A DNA stretch of 64,000 nucleotides from Pedobacter sp. (GTDB lineage: Bacteria; Bacteroidota; Bacteroidia; Sphingobacteriales; Sphingobacteriaceae). This document shows positions 34,707 through 44,286 of the stretch, piece after piece. The notes under the pieces were generated by a model. That model was not told where the DNA came from. It saw only the letters and a program-made list of their open reading frames with translations, and did no database searches. The translations under genes and the position numbers were made by a program. Within the stretch, counting starts at the first letter, position 1, and every line of letters starts with the position of its first letter. Where the stretch lies: positions 62,001-126,000 of the forward strand of contig JAVHXV010000005.1 of assembly GCA_031119475.1 (NCBI GenBank), given 5' to 3'.

Positions 34707-36215
34707 ATGGCAATTGTAAATTCAATTTTTACGTGGTACATGAAAAAGCGGATCCATCAGATCGAACTTTTCATGAAATACCCCCTAGAGGTCCAGGATG
34801 AATGGCTTCATACACTGATCTCCAGTGCTGAAAATACAGAGTGGGGCAAGATGTATGATTATAAGTCGATCCTCACCATCAGCCAGTTTAAGGAACGGGT
34901 ACCGATCCAAAATTATGATACCTTGAAGCCTTACATCGAGCGGATGCTAAAAGGCGAGCAAAATATCCTCTGGCCTTCGGAAATCAAGTGGTTTGCCAAA
35001 TCTTCAGGAACAACCAGCGACCGCAGCAAATTCATTCCTGTATCTATAGAAGCTTTGGAGGAATGTCATTTTAAAGGTGGAAAAGACATGATCTCCATCT
35101 ATTGTAACAATCGCCCGGGTACGCAGATGTTTACCGGAAAGGGATTGGTATTAGGCGGAAGTCACCAGATCAATCAGCTATGCGATGACATCCATTACGG
35201 CGACCTTTCTGCTGTGCTGATCAAAAACCTGCCCATGTGGGCCGAATATTACCGTACGCCAGATATTTCTATCGCGCTGATGGACAATTACGAAGAAAAA
35301 ATGGATAAAATGGCCTTGGCCACCATTAATGAAAACGTGACCAACATTTCAGGAGTGCCTACATGGACCATTGTTTTGGCCAAAAAAGTATTGGAAATCA
35401 CCGGCAAAAAGAATTTGCTGGAAGTGTGGCCAAATCTGGAACTGTACTGCCATGGCGCTGTAAACTTTACGCCCTATCGGGAGCAGTTCAAAGAGTTGAT
35501 CCCTTCCGATGACATGTACTATTTGGAGACCTACAATGCTTCGGAAGGTTTTTTTGGAATCCAAGACCAGGACCAATCCCAAGAATTATTGCTCATGCTA
35601 GATTATGGTATTTTCTACGAATTTCTTCCCATAGAAAATATTGATGATGAACAGCCAAGGACACTTTCATTGGAACAAGTAGAGCTGCACAAAAATTACG
35701 CGATCATTATCACGACTAATGCCGGCCTATGGCGCTACATGATCGGTGATACCGTTCAATTTACATCGCTGTCGCCCTTTAGGATCAAGATTACAGGACG
35801 TACTAAGCATTATATCAATGCCTTCGGCGAAGAACTGATCATAGACAATGCCGAAAATGCGCTTACTAAGGCCTGTAACCTCACTGCTGCAAAAATACGG
35901 GACTACACCGCCTGCCCGATCTATTTTAAGGGCGAAGAAGCAGGTGGGCACGAATGGATCATCGAATTCGAAACTGCGCCAAATGATTTTGAACGGTTTG
36001 TCGATATCCTCGATGAGACCTTACGCGAAGTTAATTCAGACTATGACGCCAAACGCTTCAAAGATATGGCTTTAAAAAGGCCAAAAGTACACCCCGCTCC
36101 TACGGATACCTTCTATCAATGGCTAAAGGCACGTGGCAAGCTTGGCGGACAGCATAAAGTTCCAAGATTGGCGAACAACCGGGAATATGTAGACGAGATA
36201 TTGACCATGCTTTAG
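34707..36215 (+). CDS. GH3-family (auxin-responsive promoter type) protein
   Basis: A 502-residue protein of the GH3 branch of the adenylating (ANL) superfamily. Landmarks: WPSEIKWFAKSSGTTS (ATP-binding P-loop-like), YNASEGFFGIQ and GLWRYMIGDTVQFTS, then LKARGKLGGQHKVPRL at the end. In plants GH3 enzymes join amino acids to acyl acids; the bacterial substrate is unknown. It starts 11 bp after lptB, so it is in the same operon. A role in envelope or lipid acyl conjugation is a guess from context. Confidence 0.9.
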   Translation: MAIVNSIFTWYMKKRIHQIELFMKYPLEVQDEWLHTLISSAENTEWGKMYDYKSILTISQFKERVPIQNYDTLKPYIERMLKGEQNILWPSEIKWFAKSSGTTSDRSKFIPVSIEALEECHFKGGKDMISIYCNNRPGTQMFTGKGLVLGGSHQINQLCDDIHYGDLSAVLIKNLPMWAEYYRTPDISIALMDNYEEKMDKMALATINENVTNISGVPTWTIVLAKKVLEITGKKNLLEVWPNLELYCHGAVNFTPYREQFKELIPSDDMYYLETYNASEGFFGIQDQDQSQELLLMLDYGIFYEFLPIENIDDEQPRTLSLEQVELHKNYAIIITTNAGLWRYMIGDTVQFTSLSPFRIKITGRTKHYINAFGEELIIDNAENALTKACNLTAAKIRDYTACPIYFKGEEAGGHEWIIEFETAPNDFERFVDILDETLREVNSDYDAKRFKDMALKRPKVHPAPTDTFYQWLKARGKLGGQHKVPRLANNREYVDEILTML

Positions 36216-36217
36216 CC

Positions 36218-36847
36218 ATGCAAAGGAAATTAAGCTATTTCAGACTGGCTTGGCTAATATTCTATGGTTTCTTTTTTTTCTTGATGCTTGAACTTACCTT
36301 GAAGTACATTCCTTTTAGCAATACCGTTTCTTTTTTGGCCATTAAACAAACCGAAGTAACGACAGTTCGATCTTATCTGCCCATTTTTTATCTGCATGTG
36401 TATACCGCTATATTTTGTCTGTTGGCAGGATTTACACAATTTAGTTCTAGCTTATTGGCCAATTACAAAAAAGTTCATCGGGCCATCGGATATATCTATG
36501 TCATCAGTGTAGTATGCCTATCAGCTCCTTCGGGCATCTTTATGGGCTATCATGCCAATGGCGGTGTTTTTTCGAAGATTTCTTTTGTGCTGTTGGGCAT
36601 ATTGTGGATATTTTTCACGGTAAAGGCTTTGATTACAGCCAAACAGGGAAAATTTAAGCTCCATCGGCAGTTTATGAGCAGAAGTTTCGCCCTGGCCTGC
36701 TCTGCCATCACCTTGCGTTTGTGGAAAGTTATTTTAGTATATTTATTTCACCCCTCGCCAATGGACGTTTACCAGCTGATCGCCTGGCTGGGCTGGGTGC
36801 CAAATTTATTGCTTGTTGAATACCTGATCAGAAAAAAACAGACATGA
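36218..36847 (+). CDS. DUF2306 membrane protein
   Basis: A 209-residue protein with about six hydrophobic segments. The family pattern has histidines placed in helices: FYLHVYTA, KKVHRAIGYIYV, MGYHANGG and KLHRQFMSRSFALA. These may bind haem or metal, though this is not shown. It begins 2 bp after the GH3 gene and overlaps the next gene by 4 nt (ATGA). Confidence 0.85.
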   Translation: MQRKLSYFRLAWLIFYGFFFFLMLELTLKYIPFSNTVSFLAIKQTEVTTVRSYLPIFYLHVYTAIFCLLAGFTQFSSSLLANYKKVHRAIGYIYVISVVCLSAPSGIFMGYHANGGVFSKISFVLLGILWIFFTVKALITAKQGKFKLHRQFMSRSFALACSAITLRLWKVILVYLFHPSPMDVYQLIAWLGWVPNLLLVEYLIRKKQT

Positions 36848-37707
36848 AAAAATTTTATATCCTCACCTTCCTCTCCCTAATCCTAGCATCTTGCCATGAA
36901 AAAGCAAAGGTTCAGACCGTAAAGGAAGAAATGGTCACCACAACGGCTGACGATCTTAAACTCATTGGTTCTTGGGTTGGATCATTTAATGCAGATGTAA
37001 AAACCGAAGACTATATCCCGAACATTAAAATCAACCTGATCATTAAGAACATTGAAGGAGACAGCGTATCGGCACAGAGTGTTTTGGCAGGGAACAGCCG
37101 TGTCATCTCGGGAAAAATTATACGTACAGGTCAAATCGCAAAGTTTGAACTATTTGAGCCAGGCAATGATAAATATGATGGCAAGTTTACTTTTGAAATT
37201 GCCAATGGTACCTTAAAGGGTTTTTGGGAGGCATTCGACAAAACAATCAAAGTGAATAGAAGGGTATTTACCCTCACCAAAAAAGCTTTTGTCTATAATG
37301 CAGACCTCATGTTGCCGGAGAATGACTATTACGATGAATACAATAGCAAGATTGAAAAGGTAATCGATACCATTGATGGAAAAGAAGAGAAATATGACCA
37401 GGCGCAGTATCGTTATGCCGATGAAATCGTATATAAAGTTAACTCCTCTACACACGCATTTACAGAAGATGAATTAAAAAATCTCAAGAAATTAGAATTG
37501 GAAATTTTAAGAAATACCATCTATGCAAGGCACGGGCTCAGTTTTAAAAAGAAAGGCTTCCGACAGTTTTTCGACTATGTAGATTGGTATATCCCAGTTT
37601 CTGGAAACGTAGACGACCAACTTACCAGTCTTGAAAGGGCCAATATTAAACTGTTAAGTAGGTTTGAGCAGTATGCCACAGATAGTTATGACACTTTTGG
37701 CAGATAG
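36844..37707 (+). CDS. YARHG-domain lipoprotein
   Basis: A 287-residue exported lipoprotein (signal ending LILASC, lipidated Cys17). The middle (~35-140) is a beta-rich domain of unknown type (LIGSWVGSFNAD). The C-terminal YARHG domain (~215-280) shows LEILRNTIYARHGLSFK and a YVDWYIP end. YARHG domains occur in extracellular proteins and are thought to act at the cell wall. Translationally coupled to DUF2306 (4-nt overlap). Confidence 0.87.
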   Translation: MKKFYILTFLSLILASCHEKAKVQTVKEEMVTTTADDLKLIGSWVGSFNADVKTEDYIPNIKINLIIKNIEGDSVSAQSVLAGNSRVISGKIIRTGQIAKFELFEPGNDKYDGKFTFEIANGTLKGFWEAFDKTIKVNRRVFTLTKKAFVYNADLMLPENDYYDEYNSKIEKVIDTIDGKEEKYDQAQYRYADEIVYKVNSSTHAFTEDELKNLKKLELEILRNTIYARHGLSFKKKGFRQFFDYVDWYIPVSGNVDDQLTSLERANIKLLSRFEQYATDSYDTFGR

Positions 37708-37766
37708 AAAAATTCCAGATAACAATTTTAATAGACAGACGTTTATAGCTAGCAAATAAGCTACCT

Positions 37767-38171
37767 ATGGACAAACATCGATTAAAAAGCAGTTATCAGG
37801 GCTTCATTAGGCTTGCTGTCCCACTGCTCAATAACAGAAATGAAATGCTTAATAAGTTACAACAAGGATTTTTAAAGGCCATTGAGCACAAAACAGCACT
37901 GAGCGAAGTTTGGAATGAACTCCAACTTTTTCTGTCGCTGGTCAGAGACTACTCAAATAAAAGCTACACGGCCATTCCGAAAAGATCGGTACTTGCGATT
38001 ACGGCAGGCTTGTTGTATTTTATTTCCCCATTGGATATCATACCCGATTTTTTATTGGGACTAGGCTTTATAGACGATGCCTATGTGCTGAGCCTGGTGT
38101 TTCAACAGGTTGCAAAAGATCTGACGGAATACCAGCGGTGGAAAACTGAACGGGCCCAAGTCATTTGCTGA
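37767..38171 (+). CDS. YkvA/DUF1232 membrane protein
   Basis: A 134-residue protein. The DUF1232 motif is clear: LLYFISPLDIIPDFLLGLGFIDDAY, seen in two parts (YFISPLDIIPDF and GFIDD). One or two membrane segments. Function unknown. Confidence 0.87.
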   Translation: MDKHRLKSSYQGFIRLAVPLLNNRNEMLNKLQQGFLKAIEHKTALSEVWNELQLFLSLVRDYSNKSYTAIPKRSVLAITAGLLYFISPLDIIPDFLLGLGFIDDAYVLSLVFQQVAKDLTEYQRWKTERAQVIC

Positions 38172-38181
38172 TCAACGCAGA

Positions 38182-38213
38182 TTTGTTTTTGAACCAACAA
38201 TTTATTATATTTA
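38182..38213 (+). promoter_or_regulatory. Predicted promoter of the CBS gene
   Basis: TTTG (38182-38185), 20-bp spacer, TATATTTA (38206-38213). One mismatch in the -7 box. Confidence 0.5.
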
Positions 38214-38235
38214 AGTTGTTCATAAACAAAAACTT

Positions 38236-38664
38236 ATGCGTACAGTCCTTCAAATCCTCAACAGCAAGCCGGTACAGATTTTCTCCGTTTCGGCCAGCAC
38301 ATCAGTATTTGATGCGCTACAATTCATGACAGAAAAAAACATTAGCGCATTGCTGATCATGGACCATGAACAACTAAAGGGCATCTTTACCGAGCGAGAT
38401 TATGCGCGCAAAATTGTCTTGCATGGCAAATCTTCAAAAGATACGCTGATTGGCGATGTCATGACTAAAAAACCAATTACGGTAATCCCGACTGATAGCA
38501 TTGATCTATGTATGGAAATCATGACCGATAGGCACATCAGGCACTTGCCAGTAGCCGAAAACGATCAAGTTATTGGCATGGTGTCCATCGGTGATGTCGT
38601 TAAATTCATCATCGCCGATCAGAAACAGACCATATCACAATTGGAGAATTATATTAATAGTTGA
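38236..38664 (+). CDS. Stand-alone CBS-pair protein
   Basis: A 142-residue protein built of two CBS domains (~8-65 with ALLIMDHEQLKGIFTERDYARK, and ~72-132 with IRHLPVAENDQVIGMVSIGDVVK). Such pairs sense AMP/ATP or other adenine nucleotides and regulate partner proteins. No effector domain is fused, so the target is unknown. Confidence 0.9.
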   Translation: MRTVLQILNSKPVQIFSVSASTSVFDALQFMTEKNISALLIMDHEQLKGIFTERDYARKIVLHGKSSKDTLIGDVMTKKPITVIPTDSIDLCMEIMTDRHIRHLPVAENDQVIGMVSIGDVVKFIIADQKQTISQLENYINS

Positions 38665-38697
38665 GCGAAGAGCAGAAAGCGTAGAGCGGAAAGCTTA
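38663..38697. repeat. Heptamer array overlapping the CBS stop codon
   Basis: Five 7-bp units GAGCGAA, GAGCAGA, AAGCGTA, GAGCGGA, AAGCTTA (RAGCNNA). The stop codon TGA (38662-38664) overlaps the first unit. Confidence 0.75.
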
Positions 38698-38771
38698 AGG
38701 CAAAATTGGACAGTTTCTAGTTGAAACATACCTGCTTTTGATCACATTCCTGCTTGAGCATAGGTACAGAA

Positions 38772-38813
38772 AAACTTTGAACTGCGAACTATAAACTGTG
38801 AACTAAAAACTAA
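38772..38813. repeat. Heptamer array overlapping the M28 gene end
   Basis: Six 7-bp units AAACTTT, GAACTGC, GAACTAT, AAACTGT, GAACTAA, AAACTAA (RAACTNN). The last unit overlaps the minus-strand stop codon of the M28 gene (38810-38812). With the array at 38663 it fills most of the spacer between the convergent genes. Confidence 0.8.
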
Positions 38814-40261
38814 TTACCCCATTTCCATTCGCCCTGCAGCTGCAAAGGTTCCTTGAGTTTTTGTGATTCTAAAAAGGCCTTCAGGTCGGCATCATTTTGC
38901 TTTTTGACCGGAATAGTAGGTGTATTGCCCAGGGCATAAGCCAGCATGGCCGAAAAGCGCACTGTATTTTTCAATTCCTGTTCATTTACAAGGGCAAATA
39001 GATCTCCATCGGAATGATAAAAAGGCCCAGAGTTATTAGGAAGCTTACCCCCAAATCCACCTCCGGTAGTAATTCCTTCTAACATAAACGGCTGATGGTC
39101 GCTATGTAAGCTGGCACTTGCACTGAAAGTGTTCTTGAATGCGGTATCTATCTTCACAATGTCAGCCCCCCACCCGCGCAGCAAAGGTTCCATTTCTTTT
39201 CTAGTGGTCGAAAATCCCTTTGGGTCATTGGTCATGTCATAGTTTAACATGTAGCTGATCTGGTTGATTGAACCATCATTTTTGGCCGAGGCGATATAGG
39301 CTTTTGAGCCCAATAGACCTTGCTCCTCACCCATGAACAGAACAAACTCGATGGTTCTTTTCGTATTCAACTTCAATTTGGCGAAAGTTCTTGCCATATC
39401 GATAACCGAGAAAGAGCCAATGCCGTTATCGATGGCACCAGTCGCGAGGTCCCAACTATCCAAATGGCCTCCCACTACGATTTTTTCATCAGGAAACTGT
39501 GTACCCTTAAAGGTTGCCACAATGTTTCTTGCTTTGATCGGCCCAGAAAAATTGGTCATCATGATGGCAGCCATTTGTGTCTTGGATTTCAGCTTTTCCT
39601 TTAAGGCCATGCCATCTTCAAGGCCGATGCATACCGCAGGTATGGGAATGAGCTTTCCGGTAACCGAGGCAGTTCCAGTTAGCAGTACACCATTTTTTAC
39701 GGTGTTGACGATAATAACACCCACCGCTCCATATTTTGTGGCAATTGCCGTTTTTTCTGAGCGATGTAAAGAGGCCGTACCTTGTGGAGAGCCTGGTAGA
39801 ACGCCAAGATAGATTAAGGCAATTTTACCTTTTACCTTGCCTGCAAGTGTCTGATAATCTGATTCAAGTCCATTTCCTACATCAATGATCTGGGCATTTG
39901 CATTGGCCAATACTGGAGAATGTGCCAATGTTACGGCCTTTACTTCGGCCAAGCTTATTGGCGAGTCGCCAATCATTACAGATACGGTTCTCCGCTCCCA
40001 ACTGTCTACTTCAAATGGCTGGTACTTCACATCGCAGCCGTAAGATTTTAAGAGATTGAATGCATATTCTTCGGCCTTTGCCCCATTTTCTGAGCCTGTT
40101 AAGCGATGGCCGATGGTAGCGGAGGCCTCCTTTAATGTAGGATAGGCCTTGGAATTAGATTGTACCTCGCCGTTGATCTGCTTAAAAACTTCACCAAATT
40201 GATCTTGTGCCGCTGCAGATAATCCACAACAGATAAAAGTGGCCAATAAAAAATTCTTCAT
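38810..40261 (-). CDS. M28-family metallopeptidase (carboxypeptidase Q-like)
   Basis: A 483-residue exported peptidase (signal peptide 1-18). A PA-like part (~120-215, IDVGNGLESDYQTLAGKVKGK) is inserted before the catalytic fold. The zinc site is canonical: GGHLDSWDLATGAIDNG (H and D), MGEEQGLLGSKA (Glu-Glu), LNYDMTND and SLHSDHQPF. Unlike the M28 gene at 13051 the motifs are intact, so it should be active on dipeptides or oligopeptides in the periplasm. Confidence 0.92.
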   Translation of the reverse strand: MKNFLLATFICCGLSAAAQDQFGEVFKQINGEVQSNSKAYPTLKEASATIGHRLTGSENGAKAEEYAFNLLKSYGCDVKYQPFEVDSWERRTVSVMIGDSPISLAEVKAVTLAHSPVLANANAQIIDVGNGLESDYQTLAGKVKGKIALIYLGVLPGSPQGTASLHRSEKTAIATKYGAVGVIIVNTVKNGVLLTGTASVTGKLIPIPAVCIGLEDGMALKEKLKSKTQMAAIMMTNFSGPIKARNIVATFKGTQFPDEKIVVGGHLDSWDLATGAIDNGIGSFSVIDMARTFAKLKLNTKRTIEFVLFMGEEQGLLGSKAYIASAKNDGSINQISYMLNYDMTNDPKGFSTTRKEMEPLLRGWGADIVKIDTAFKNTFSASASLHSDHQPFMLEGITTGGGFGGKLPNNSGPFYHSDGDLFALVNEQELKNTVRFSAMLAYALGNTPTIPVKKQNDADLKAFLESQKLKEPLQLQGEWKWGN

Positions 40262-40449
40262 TATAGGTTTGTTTGTTTGGTTTGATTGTTTTTGGTTTGT
40301 TTTAGTTTTGGTTTGATTTGTTTATTTCATGAAAGTAAGGTTTTTACTTGGAAGCAGCGCTAAGTATTTGAATTTTAATCTTAGAGACAGGAGTTGTAAC
40401 AGTCTGTGTTTCAGCCTAGGCAAGTACAAAAAGCTATTGATCGATGAAC
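40262..40449. other. Spacer with irregular GTTTG repeats
   Basis: 40264-40325 is made of irregular TTTG/GTTT phrases (GTTTGTTTGTTTGG, GGTTTGATT, TTTTGGTTTG). On the transcribed minus strand this gives a CAAA-rich, unstructured leader for the M28 gene. The rest (40326-40449) holds a small hairpin AGTAA/TTACT near 40334 and nothing else I can identify. Confidence 0.45.
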
Positions 40450-41526
40450 CTATTGCCTTAAACTTTCTACTTCTTCAGGCTTTCGCTTTATTTTTTTAGG
40501 AAATACCAAAGAGGCCACAATGCTTGCCGTTAAAATAAATAGGATGATCAATAGGGAATGTTCGGTGGTAAAGCCCCATAGTTTAAGGTAATGGTGCGCA
40601 AGCATTTTGATGCCGATAAAAGTGAGCAGAAATGCCAATCCCGTTTTCAGGTAATGAAATTTGTGGATGATGTTCACCAGCAGAAAAAACATGGATCTGA
40701 GACCCATTATCGCAAAAATATTGGAAAAAAATACGATATACGCATCTTTGGTGACCGCAAAAATAGCGGGAATAGAATCGACTGCGAAAATAAGGTCGGT
40801 AAATTCTACGATCAGTAGCACCAGGAATAAAGGGGTGATGAGCCGCTTGCCGTTGGCCCGGTGAAAAAAGTTATGTCCCTCGTACTTCGGATGGATCGCA
40901 AAAAATCTAGAAGCAAACTTAACGACGGGATGCTTTTCTGTATCGATTTTATCATCGCCATCTTTGGAAAAGAACATTTTCAGCCCGGTAAAGATCAGGA
41001 ATGCACCAAAAACATATAAAATCCATGAAAATTGATTGATCAGCGCTGCGCCGGCAAAAATGAAGATAAAGCGCATAATGATGGCACCTAAGATCCCCCA
41101 GAACAAGACCCGGTGATAGTATTTTTCGGGCACGGAGAACGCAGAAAAGATCAGGACGATCACAAAGATGTTGTCGACCGAAAGCGCGTATTCGATTACG
41201 TATCCTGTTAAAAACTCGATTCCAAGGTTTTGGTTATAGATCTTGATGCTTGCTTCGAAATTTCGCGGTACCAGGTTAATCTGGTGCTGATGGGCCTTAA
41301 CCACCTGCTCCAGGTGTGTCATGCTCTTGATGCCATGCAGCTCCTGACCTTCCAGCACGAGCAAAAAATAAAATCCCAATGCCAGCAACACCATCACAAA
41401 ACTCATGATGCCTGCTTGTTTTAGGCTTACCACATGATCCTTTTTACTGAACAAGCCGAGGTCCAGCGCCAAAATGAGCACGATAAAAATTAAAAAACCT
41501 CCAATAAATAAAAGTTCGTTCGACAT
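40450..41526 (-). CDS. TerC/Alx-family integral membrane protein
   Basis: A 358-residue protein with about nine helices. The TerC signature is present: TGYVIEYALSVDNIFVIVLIF and later FAVDSIPAIFAVTKDAYIVFFSN with conserved Asp and Asn. Related proteins export Mn2+ (Alx/MntP-like) or are linked to tellurite resistance. There is no ter gene cluster nearby, so metal ion homeostasis is the better guess. It overlaps the polyprenyl synthase gene by one base. Confidence 0.9.
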   Translation of the reverse strand: MSNELLFIGGFLIFIVLILALDLGLFSKKDHVVSLKQAGIMSFVMVLLALGFYFLLVLEGQELHGIKSMTHLEQVVKAHQHQINLVPRNFEASIKIYNQNLGIEFLTGYVIEYALSVDNIFVIVLIFSAFSVPEKYYHRVLFWGILGAIIMRFIFIFAGAALINQFSWILYVFGAFLIFTGLKMFFSKDGDDKIDTEKHPVVKFASRFFAIHPKYEGHNFFHRANGKRLITPLFLVLLIVEFTDLIFAVDSIPAIFAVTKDAYIVFFSNIFAIMGLRSMFFLLVNIIHKFHYLKTGLAFLLTFIGIKMLAHHYLKLWGFTTEHSLLIILFILTASIVASLVFPKKIKRKPEEVESLRQ

Positions 41527-42497
41527 TATTTTTTGCGTTCAGTCGTATATCTTACCAATTGCTCCAGTCCCCTGCGGGCTTCACTGTCGTCAAATTGATA
41601 TAAAATCTCAAATGCTTCCGCTTGATATTCCAGCATTTTCTGGTTGGCATAATGGACGCCATTTCGGCTATTCACGAAATCTATGACTTCCTGTATTTTT
41701 TTTGGATCATCCTGATGGTTTTTGACCAGGTTGATTACTCTTTTGCGTTCTGATTTTTCTACCCCGTTTAAGGCATAGATCAGCGGCAAGGTTACTTTTT
41801 TTTCCTTGATGTCGATTCCCAGTGGTTTTCCCACATCGTCCGTACCAAAGTCAAATGTATCATCTTTGATCTGAAATGCAATGCCGACTTTCTCTCCAAA
41901 GAGGCGCATCTTTTCCACTGTTTCGATATCAGCACCAGCTGAAGCGGCCCCGCAGGCACAGCAAGATGCAATCAAAGAAGCTGTCTTCTGCCTAATCACA
42001 TCAAAATACAACGCCTCGCTGATATCCATTCTCCGCACTTTCTCGATCTGCAACAATTCTCCTTCACTCATCTGTTGAACTGCCTCAGATACTATTTTCA
42101 ACAATGCAAATTCGTTATTGTTTACCGAAAGTAACAGTCCTTTGGCCAAAAGGTAATCGCCCACCAACACTGCTATCTTGTTTTTCCACAAGGCATTGAT
42201 TGAAAAAAATCCCCTTCGTTCGTAGGCATTATCTACCACATCATCATGCACCAAGGTAGCGGTATGCAACAGTTCAACCAGGGCAGCCCCACGATGTGTC
42301 GATTCGACAATTCCCCCACATAGTTTCGCAGCAAAAAAGACGAACATTGGCCGCATCTGTTTACCTTTCCGTTTAACAATATAGTGGGTAATGCGGTTGA
42401 GGAGTGGGGCGTCACTGTGCATCGAATCCTTAAACTTGGCTTCGAAAGCATCTATGTCTGCAGCAATAGGGAGTTTTATCTGATTGATTCCTGGCAT
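41526..42497 (-). CDS. Polyprenyl diphosphate synthase (octaprenyl/solanesyl type)
   Basis: A 323-residue trans-prenyltransferase that makes the long side chain of menaquinone. The first Asp-rich motif reads LVHDDVVDNAYERRG (DDxxD) and the second QIKDDTFDFG. KRKGKQMRP holds the IPP-binding residues. Chain length cannot be read with certainty. A minus-strand TAAGTTTG -7 element is at 42516-42523. Confidence 0.93.
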   Translation of the reverse strand: MPGINQIKLPIAADIDAFEAKFKDSMHSDAPLLNRITHYIVKRKGKQMRPMFVFFAAKLCGGIVESTHRGAALVELLHTATLVHDDVVDNAYERRGFFSINALWKNKIAVLVGDYLLAKGLLLSVNNNEFALLKIVSEAVQQMSEGELLQIEKVRRMDISEALYFDVIRQKTASLIASCCACGAASAGADIETVEKMRLFGEKVGIAFQIKDDTFDFGTDDVGKPLGIDIKEKKVTLPLIYALNGVEKSERKRVINLVKNHQDDPKKIQEVIDFVNSRNGVHYANQKMLEYQAEAFEILYQFDDSEARRGLEQLVRYTTERKK

Positions 42498-42564
42498 TCA
42501 CTAAAAATCTGAATGCAAACTTAGTTAAATTCCAGTAAAAGCGTATTTTTAATCAAAAAATCAG

Positions 42565-44286
42565 ATGAAAATTTTCTTTCGGATAACCATCGCAGCCGTT
42601 CTACTTTTAAGCATTGTTTATTTGTTGGGACCTTCACCAGCAACCCCAATTTACGATCCAAAACCAATTATAGTTCCTAGCCTTGATTCATTACCATCTT
42701 ATGTAGCCAAACAAGAAGCGCTGCATAAGGTAAAGCCTGGAAATGAGGCTGAAATCATTTGGGCCGACAGTGTACCTCAGCAAACAGCCTATGCCGTAGT
42801 CTATCTGCATGGATTTTCGGCCTCGAAGGCTGAGGGCGACCCTATCCATCGTTACCTGGCCAATGCACTACATGCCAACCTCTACCTTGCACGCCTGGCT
42901 GACCATGGCATCGATACTGTTGCGCCCATGCAATTCTTTACAGCCGAGCGGCTATGGGAAAGTAGCAAACAGGCTTTGGCTATTGGCAAAAAATTAGGCA
43001 AAAAAGTAATCTTGGTAGGCACATCTACTGGCGGAACCATGGCGCTCCAATTGGCCGCAACTTATCCAGAAGTCAATAGCCTGGTGCTGTTGTCGCCGAA
43101 TATCAAAATCAATGACCCCAATGCCTGGCTGGCGAACAACCCTTGGGGATTACAGATCGCGCGCATGGTTATTGGTGGAACGGAAAGGAAACTTACCGGT
43201 AAATCTCAAGATTATCAAAAATATTGGTACACGCATTACCGCTTAGAATCTGTTGTGCAGCTCCAGGAATTATTGGAGACAACGATGAAAAAATCGCTCT
43301 TTGAAAAAGTTAAACAACCTGTACTGATGCTGTATTTTTATAAGGATCAAAAAGAACAGGATCCAGTGGTCAGGGTAGATGCTATGCTCCAGATGTTTGA
43401 AGAACTGGGCTCTGCCCATAAAGAAAAATTAGCGATGCCCAATGTAGGCAACCACGTTTTGGGCTCAAGCATCACCTCCAAAGACCTTATGGGCGTTGAA
43501 AGAGCGATGGATCATTTTATTGCCGAAAGATTGAGTGAAAAACAGGCCACAAGCACCCTGCCCAAGATGGCCAAAAGCATGAAGCGAATTGAGGGTGAAC
43601 TGCTCAAACAATTCGAAAAAATTGAATATTGGTCTTCAGAAAGCCGAAAGCAAGAAAAGCAAGGTTACGACTCGCTCTTTAAGGCAAATAACGATTTTAA
43701 AAAAATGCTGCTGGATGCTACTACCGACAATCCTGCCACTTTGAATTATAACTTTCCTTTGCTTGTCAAAGCCCACCTTATGATTGCCCAATCGGCAGAC
43801 AGACTAGTTAAGATCTATTCATGGAATAAGCAAACGGGCGGAACCATGCATTTTTTTGACAATGTTTTTCAATATAAAGATGGCAACAAGGTCATATCAG
43901 AAAGCGCTGCTTATGAAGAGACCAATGCAGGTGGTTTTTATTCAGAAATTTTCACTTTACATACGCCTAAAAAACCCATCTACCTTTGTTATTTTAATGG
44001 TATTCTTTCCAGTTCTGAAAGTTATGCCTCAATAGATGCGCTCATGATAAATGACCACAAGCTGATGCCTTCCTATATCTTTAAAAATAAAAAACTGGAA
44101 AGCTCCATGGGGTTTGAATTTGACTTTTTTTCGGTTGTCGATCGCCCAGAAAGGCCTGTTAAATTAATCGATTTCGATGCTAATCAACAACTTCTTAAAA
44201 TGCCCGTCATTGACGAAAAGGGTAAGGTTACTGCAAATCAATTGACCTACAGATTTACTGGAAAATATTTTGAAAAAGTAAAATGA
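42565..44286 (+). CDS. Alpha/beta hydrolase with an unrecognised C-terminal domain
   Basis: A 573-residue protein. A single hydrophobic N-terminal segment (1-22) suggests export or membrane anchoring. Residues ~75-330 are an alpha/beta hydrolase: YLHGFSASKAEG (oxyanion loop), VGTSTGGTMAL with nucleophile S154, and NVGNHVLGSS with the likely catalytic His. Residues ~340-573 begin with a helical, Lys/Glu-rich link (MKRIEGELLKQFEK) and continue as a domain I do not recognise. The C-terminal part may be a membrane-associated beta domain. Next gene overlaps by 4 nt. Confidence 0.78.
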   Translation: MKIFFRITIAAVLLLSIVYLLGPSPATPIYDPKPIIVPSLDSLPSYVAKQEALHKVKPGNEAEIIWADSVPQQTAYAVVYLHGFSASKAEGDPIHRYLANALHANLYLARLADHGIDTVAPMQFFTAERLWESSKQALAIGKKLGKKVILVGTSTGGTMALQLAATYPEVNSLVLLSPNIKINDPNAWLANNPWGLQIARMVIGGTERKLTGKSQDYQKYWYTHYRLESVVQLQELLETTMKKSLFEKVKQPVLMLYFYKDQKEQDPVVRVDAMLQMFEELGSAHKEKLAMPNVGNHVLGSSITSKDLMGVERAMDHFIAERLSEKQATSTLPKMAKSMKRIEGELLKQFEKIEYWSSESRKQEKQGYDSLFKANNDFKKMLLDATTDNPATLNYNFPLLVKAHLMIAQSADRLVKIYSWNKQTGGTMHFFDNVFQYKDGNKVISESAAYEETNAGGFYSEIFTLHTPKKPIYLCYFNGILSSSESYASIDALMINDHKLMPSYIFKNKKLESSMGFEFDFFSVVDRPERPVKLIDFDANQQLLKMPVIDEKGKVTANQLTYRFTGKYFEKVK

